A stretch of DNA of 9,015 nucleotides from Thermodesulfovibrionales bacterium (lineage in GTDB: Bacteria > Nitrospirota > Thermodesulfovibrionia > Thermodesulfovibrionales > SM23-35), in NCBI GenBank assembly GCA_022865525.1, contig JALHSV010000484.1, positions 1 through 9,015 on the forward strand. Reading direction: 5' to 3'. Shown here in pieces: positions 5,987-9,015 of this stretch. The position numbers and the translations under genes are program-made. The notes under the pieces were generated by a model. That model had not been told where the DNA came from, did no database searches, and saw only the letters and a list, made by a program, of their open reading frames with translations. Within the stretch, counting starts at the first letter, position 1; every line of letters begins with the position of its first letter.

Positions 5987-7245
5987 ACCTTCCTCCTTTT
6001 ACATTTCGCAGCAGGTGGAAGAATTCTGTCGACAACATCATCGATGGTGACGATACCGAGCATATATCCTTCGGAATCCACTACCGGAATTGCAACAAGA
6101 TTGTACTTCGATACAATCTCAGCAACCTCGATTTCATCAGTGTCAGGGGAGACTATTTTCAGCTTTGTCTTCATAATATCAGAGAGTTTGGCATCCAATG
6201 ATGCAAGAAGAAGATCCCTCAATGAGATGACGCCCATGATTTTTTCATCCGCATCGGTTACGTAGAGATAATAGACTGTTTCAACTTCCTCGGCATCTTT
6301 CCTGAATTTCTCTATAGCATCTTTTACGAGTATATCCGGGCGATAGGCGATAAATTGATTCGTCATCAATCCTCCGGCAGTATCTTCTTCATGGCTCAGG
6401 AGCTCCTGGATATCCTCGGCCTCATCTTTTTCGATGTGTTCAAGAATTTCCTTTGCCTTGTCTACCGGCAGGTCACTCAGGACATCTGCAGCTTCGTCAG
6501 GAGGCATTTCTTCAATAATGTCGGCAGCGGAATCTGTATCCATACCGGTTATGATTGCTGCCTGCACATCGGGTTGAAGTTCGGAAAGGGCTTCAGCGGC
6601 TGTTTCTACATCGAGACCTTTAAAAAACGATGCCCCTTCTTTGTGTGAGACCTGGCTGATAATATCGGCAAGATCAGCAGGATGGAGTTCGGATACCATC
6701 TGCCGGGGTACCGTAAGTGATATCTTGTTCAGTTTTGGTTCCAGTGGCTGAATGTAATTCCAGCTTATGAGATTATAAGGAAGATGCTTTTTGAAGAGCC
6801 TCATCATGTCCTCCCCGCCTCTTTCAACGCCGAGCCTGCGCATGATACCCCTCATGCCCACATCGACTGCAACGAGAATGGCTGCTGAATCAAACCCTTC
6901 AAGCTTCACATCATTCACCCTGACAACTCTTGCACCGTTCGCATCAACAATCTGTTTATCAAAGATGTCCCTGACAATCAGGAGGTCTGTTTCGCTATAG
7001 TCATAGTGTTGCAGAAGATCACTGTAAATCTGTGCGGAAATGATTCTCTTATTGAATATATTCAGGTTATTCCATGGAAGATTGAAAAGCCTCTTCTTCC
7101 GCTCAACAATAAGGGCAGACACCTTTGGGAACGGCTCTCCCTTAATCACGACAATGTCCCGTACCTTGCCGATTTCCTCGCCTTTCGGGTCAAGTATCGG
7201 TTTTTTTAGGATATCGCTGACAAAGAGTTCACCAAAAAAGGGCAT
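5983..7245 (-). CDS. PRC-barrel / MgtE N-domain / CBS-pair protein without a membrane pore
   Basis: This 420-residue soluble protein has two PRC-barrel-like segments, about 8-75 (LDPKGEEIGKVRDIVV) and 90-165 (VDANGARVVRVNDVKLE). They are followed by an MgtE N-domain of superhelical repeats at about 185-285 (LHPADLADIIS, LQPDVQAAIITGM, MPPDEAADVLSDLP). The MgtE signature EEDTAGGLMT (286-295) opens a CBS pair at about 293-350 (VISLRDLLLA) and 355-410 (GIVTIDDVVDRI). In MgtE these parts form the cytosolic Mg2+ sensor that gates the channel, but here the five-helix pore is absent. The protein ends in a short basic tail (CKRRKV) encoded by the ribosome binding site of the next gene. The downstream NRAMP-like transporter overlaps by four bases, so this is probably its regulatory subunit. 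The start has AGGAG seven bases upstream (7253-7257). It is the first gene of the six-gene operon. Confidence 0.92.
   Translation of the reverse strand: MPFFGELFVSDILKKPILDPKGEEIGKVRDIVVIKGEPFPKVSALIVERKKRLFNLPWNNLNIFNKRIISAQIYSDLLQHYDYSETDLLIVRDIFDKQIVDANGARVVRVNDVKLEGFDSAAILVAVDVGMRGIMRRLGVERGGEDMMRLFKKHLPYNLISWNYIQPLEPKLNKISLTVPRQMVSELHPADLADIISQVSHKEGASFFKGLDVETAAEALSELQPDVQAAIITGMDTDSAADIIEEMPPDEAADVLSDLPVDKAKEILEHIEKDEAEDIQELLSHEEDTAGGLMTNQFIAYRPDILVKDAIEKFRKDAEEVETVYYLYVTDADEKIMGVISLRDLLLASLDAKLSDIMKTKLKIVSPDTDEIEVAEIVSKYNLVAIPVVDSEGYMLGIVTIDDVVDRILPPAAKCKRRKV
5992..5998 (-). promoter_or_regulatory. Strong ribosome binding site of the NRAMP-like gene
   Basis: On the minus strand this reads AAGGAGG, with five bases to the ATG at 5984-5986. 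It lies inside the last codons of the MgtE-N/CBS gene, encodes its Lys/Arg-rich C-terminal tail, and fixes the start of the transporter. It is the strongest Shine-Dalgarno I see in the operon, suggesting the pore protein is translated well independently of coupling. Confidence 0.85.
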
Positions 7246-7304
7246 GTCTTCACTCCTGGTCTTTACAATTCTTGGGATTTTGAAATAAGAAATTCAGCAT
7301 CTAA

Positions 7305-7334
7305 AGTATAGCTCACAAAATTTTATTTCAGCAA
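7305..7334 (-). promoter_or_regulatory. Candidate promoter of the six-gene minus-strand operon
   Basis: On the minus strand a TATACT hexamer (7310-7305) lies about 60 bases upstream of the start of the MgtE-N/CBS gene. With 18-base spacing a weak -35 candidate TTGCTG (7334-7329) precedes it; only its first three bases match the consensus. The surrounding 7246-7388 gap is AT-rich and has no gene. The expected leader of roughly 50 bases is too short for a known Mg2+ riboswitch. This is a pattern match only. Confidence 0.35.
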
Positions 7335-7377
7335 TATGAAAATACGGTCAGGTCAGATTTATGGTGAAGCTGATCTC

Positions 7378-7445
7378 ATTCACCTCTGTCACTTTTGCAA
7401 TTTCTTGGCTATATAGATTCTGAGAGGACATTGACAGAGGTGAAT
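7378..7445. repeat. 14-base perfect inverted repeat across the 3' end of the small Cys-rich gene
   Basis: ATTCACCTCTGTCA (7378-7391) is the exact reverse complement of TGACAGAGGTGAAT (7432-7445), with a 40-base spacer. On the minus strand, which is the coding strand here, one arm encodes residues around the CQC motif and the other starts at the TGA stop codon, so the stem encloses the last codons. A shorter GGTGAA at 7363-7368 could compete for pairing with TTCACC (7379-7384). No U-tract follows on the minus strand, so it is not a standard terminator. Confidence 0.7.
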
Positions 7446-7631
7446 AAGACCAAAAGGAAAGGAGAATGTGCACGCCTTCGGATTTTTTTCAAGGCATTCG
7501 AGAAATGATTCTATACCGATATCTCTTGCCCTGCAGAGGTTGGCAAACCCCGATTTATAGCATTGAAATCCCTTTGGACATTCTATGCCTCCAATCATAT
7601 TCTCTATCTGTTTCCTGATACCTTTTTCCAT
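7389..7631 (-). CDS. Small conserved-type cysteine-rich protein
   Basis: From the ATG at 7629-7631 the product is 80 residues with seven cysteines (18, 24, 33, 46, 54, 66, 68). They are arranged as ECPKGFQCYKSGFANLC, then LECL, then AC, then CQCPLRIYIAKKL. It has no signal peptide or membrane segment. I recall similar small hypothetical proteins with a CPK-x-F-x-CYKSGF...CPLR-x-YIAK pattern in sulfate-reducing and related bacteria, but know of no assigned function; the cysteine pattern suits binding of zinc or an iron-sulfur cluster. The frame is open upstream to 7826, but that part lies inside murA on the other strand and is not credible as coding. No Shine-Dalgarno precedes the ATG; instead a TATAAT ends about nine bases upstream, so the transcript could be nearly leaderless. 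The gene is divergent from murA. Confidence 0.7.
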   Translation of the reverse strand: MEKGIRKQIENMIGGIECPKGFQCYKSGFANLCRARDIGIESFLECLEKNPKACTFSFPFGLIHLCQCPLRIYIAKKLQK

Positions 7632-7640
7632 TTTATTAAT

Positions 7641-7648
7641 ATTATAAT
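7641..7648. promoter_or_regulatory. Symmetrical -10-like element between murA and the Cys-rich gene
   Basis: The eight bases ATTATAAT contain TATAAT on both strands: 7643-7648 on the plus strand toward murA, and 7646-7641 on the minus strand toward the small gene. The 46-base gap between the two starts is very AT-rich. Neither direction has a recognisable -35 hexamer at 16-18 bases. On the plus strand the start point would fall near 7655, leaving a leader of about 20 bases that carries the murA AGAGG (7666-7670). Confidence 0.4.
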
Positions 7649-7677
7649 AAATATCAAAAAAATTCAGAGGTTTCATA

Positions 7678-8931
7678 ATGGACAAACTGATTATTCGCGG
7701 CGGCAGGAGACTTAAGGGCGAAGTTACCATAAGCGGAGCAAAGAATGCAGCTCTTCCGATCATGGCTGCATCGCTTTTGTCTTCCGGATATTCTACTATC
7801 CACAAGGTGCCTAACCTGAGAGACATTATGACGATGGGAAGACTCCTCGCAAATCTCGGAGCGGGCTTTCATTATGAGGAACAGAAGGCAATTATCAATA
7901 CTGAAAAAATTAAGATCTTCGAAGCACCATATGATCTTGTTCGGACTATGAGAGCGTCTATACTTGTGCTTGGACCTCTGCTTGCAAAATTCGGTTGCGC
8001 AAAGGTGTCTTTGCCGGGTGGATGCGCTATCGGTGCCAGGCCGATCAATCTGCATCTGATGGGTCTGGAGAAAATGGGGGCAGATGTGAAACTCGAATCC
8101 GGCTACGTCATTGCCAGGGCGAAGAGACTTCGGGGTGCATCGATTTATTTTGATATGCCAACGGTTACCGGTACAGAAAATCTGATGATGGCAGCCACAC
8201 TTGCAAGAGGCACAACCTTTCTTGAGAATGCTGCACGGGAACCTGAAGTTGCAGATTTCGCGAGTGCCCTTATTTCGATGGGCGCACGGATCAAAGGAGC
8301 AGGAGAAAGCATTATTGAGATTGAAGGGGTTGATGAATTGAGGCCCATGAATTATTCAATCATACCCGACAGGATTGAAGCGGGAACATTTATGACGATA
8401 GCTGGAATTACGGGCAGTGATATTACGCTAAAGGAATGCAGGATTGAGCATCTTGATGCCCTGATTATGAAGCTCAGGGATGCAGGCCTTCTTTTTGAGA
8501 AAAGAGAAGAAGGTCTTCGGGTACTCGGACCCGCGAAATTGAAATCCACCAATATCAAGACCATGCCATATCCAGGATTCCCCACTGATATGCAGGCACA
8601 GTTTATGGCGCTTATGTCTGTTGCAGACGGTACAAGCATTATAAAGGAGACAATATTTGAGAACAGGTTTATGCATGTTGCTGAACTGATGAGGATGGGG
8701 GCGGATATCGTTGTGGAAGGAGGAATTTCTACCGTTAAGGGAATCAGCAAACTGAAAGGTGCTCCTCTCATGGCTACGGATTTGCGCGCAAGTGCGTCTC
8801 TTGTTGTTGCAGCGCTTGCCGCTAAGGGAGAAACAGAGATACGCAGGATTTATCACCTCGACAGGGGATACGAAAAGATGGAAGAAAAACTCCGGAAAAT
8901 CGGTGCGGATGTAAAGAGAGTCAACGAGTAA
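7678..8931 (+). CDS. murA: UDP-N-acetylglucosamine 1-carboxyvinyltransferase MurA
   Basis: MurA transfers enolpyruvate from phosphoenolpyruvate to UDP-N-acetylglucosamine, the first committed step of peptidoglycan synthesis, in the cytoplasm. The 417-residue product has the family length and starts MDKLIIRGGRRLKGEVTISGAKNAALP; the Lys22-Asn23 pair is the conserved substrate-binding KN. The catalytic loop reads LPGGCAIGARPINLHL with Cys116 (Cys115 in the E. cloacae enzyme). Cysteine rather than aspartate here predicts sensitivity to fosfomycin at target level. FPTDMQAQFMAL holds the general-base aspartate, and MATDLRASASLVVAALAAKGET and HLDRGYEKMEEKL close the domain as expected. The start has AGAGG seven bases upstream (7666-7670). 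The gene is transcribed away from the small Cys-rich gene, and a candidate terminator follows. Confidence 0.97.
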   Translation: MDKLIIRGGRRLKGEVTISGAKNAALPIMAASLLSSGYSTIHKVPNLRDIMTMGRLLANLGAGFHYEEQKAIINTEKIKIFEAPYDLVRTMRASILVLGPLLAKFGCAKVSLPGGCAIGARPINLHLMGLEKMGADVKLESGYVIARAKRLRGASIYFDMPTVTGTENLMMAATLARGTTFLENAAREPEVADFASALISMGARIKGAGESIIEIEGVDELRPMNYSIIPDRIEAGTFMTIAGITGSDITLKECRIEHLDALIMKLRDAGLLFEKREEGLRVLGPAKLKSTNIKTMPYPGFPTDMQAQFMALMSVADGTSIIKETIFENRFMHVAELMRMGADIVVEGGISTVKGISKLKGAPLMATDLRASASLVVAALAAKGETEIRRIYHLDRGYEKMEEKLRKIGADVKRVNE

Positions 8932-8937
8932 CCAAAA

Positions 8938-9009
8938 AATAGTAGGGAGGAGATGGGGATTAATTGCCCCTGATTTTACCCCTTCACTTATCTTTACTAT
9001 TCTGTTTTT
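8938..9009 (+). terminator. Candidate terminator hairpin downstream of murA
   Basis: AATAGTA (8938-8944) is the exact complement of TACTATT (8995-9001). Between them lie a G/A-rich strand and a pyrimidine-rich strand that can pair partly through G-U pairs, and GGGG (8955-8958) can pair with either of two CCCC blocks (8967-8970 or 8979-8982). A T-rich run (TCTGTTTTTC, to about 9010) follows. The stem is long and imperfect, so it may be a weak terminator or another 3' structure. Confidence 0.4.
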
Positions 9010-9015
9010 CTGTGA

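Noticed and set aside
5983..7245. Complete MgtE magnesium channel
   Set aside because: The frame ends right after the second CBS domain with no transmembrane segments; the next gene is of the NRAMP fold, not a frameshifted MgtE pore.
7246..7388. Magnesium riboswitch (M-box or similar) ahead of the MgtE-N/CBS gene
   Set aside because: The gap is only 143 bases, the likely leader about 50, and none of the conserved M-box stems or sequences is visible.
7632..7826. 65-residue upstream extension of the Cys-rich protein
   Set aside because: It lies antisense to the first codons of murA, and the family-like part starts at the 7631 ATG; treated as a chance open frame.
8145..8856. Minus-strand open frames inside murA
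   Set aside because: They are antisense to a strongly conserved enzyme, have no motifs and no ribosome binding sites of note.
1..9015. CRISPR array, insertion sequence, prophage or toxin-antitoxin module
   Set aside because: No regularly spaced repeats, transposase, integrase, phage or toxin-like frames were seen; the tRNA shows no adjacent integrase or duplicated 3' end.

Overview
The window looks like a chromosomal segment of an environmental Gram-negative bacterium. The gene set (long-chain polyprenyl synthase, MtnA, AMMECR1 protein, PATAN/DUF4388 protein, MurA, MoaC), the moderate GC content with AT-rich gaps, and an 82-base imperfect palindrome bounded by GTCATTCC/GGAATGAC suggest Nitrospirota or a Desulfobacterota-type lineage. 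That assignment is an inference from gene content. No phage, transposase, CRISPR or defence gene is visible.

Layout. Bases 2-961 (+) hold the C-terminal part of an MFS transporter cut by the window edge. A complete tRNA-Leu(CAG) with encoded CCA follows after 10 bases (972-1058), and moaC begins 12 bases after the CCA (1071-1547, +). Its stop codon abuts the stop codon of a large minus-strand operon. Read 5' to 3' on the minus strand, that operon is: PRC-barrel/MgtE-N/CBS protein (7245-5983), NRAMP-like transporter (5986-4751), mtnA (4749-3685), long-chain polyprenyl diphosphate synthase (3508-2537, or possibly from 3688), AMMECR1-domain protein (2536-2030) and PATAN/DUF4388 protein (2033-1548). 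Junctions are 4-base overlaps or 0-1 base gaps, except before the polyprenyl synthase, where the palindrome lies. Upstream are a small seven-cysteine protein (7631-7389, -) and the divergent murA (7678-8931, +). A candidate terminator hairpin lies after murA.

How the genes may work together. The most interesting unit is the transporter pair at the head of the operon. The cytosolic Mg2+-sensor half of MgtE (N domain plus CBS pair) is present without the MgtE pore, fused behind two PRC-barrel-like segments. It is translationally coupled to an NRAMP-fold transporter whose usual metal-site residues are replaced (DPGN to DASG; the TM6 Met and His to Thr and Trp). This is consistent with a two-protein, possibly Mg2+-regulated transport system in which an MgtE-type gate acts on an NRAMP-type pore. 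Downstream, mtnA beside a polyprenyl synthase puts methylthioadenosine salvage next to isoprenoid synthesis, which could be functional or merely positional. The remaining genes are housekeeping: moaC (molybdenum cofactor) and murA (peptidoglycan).
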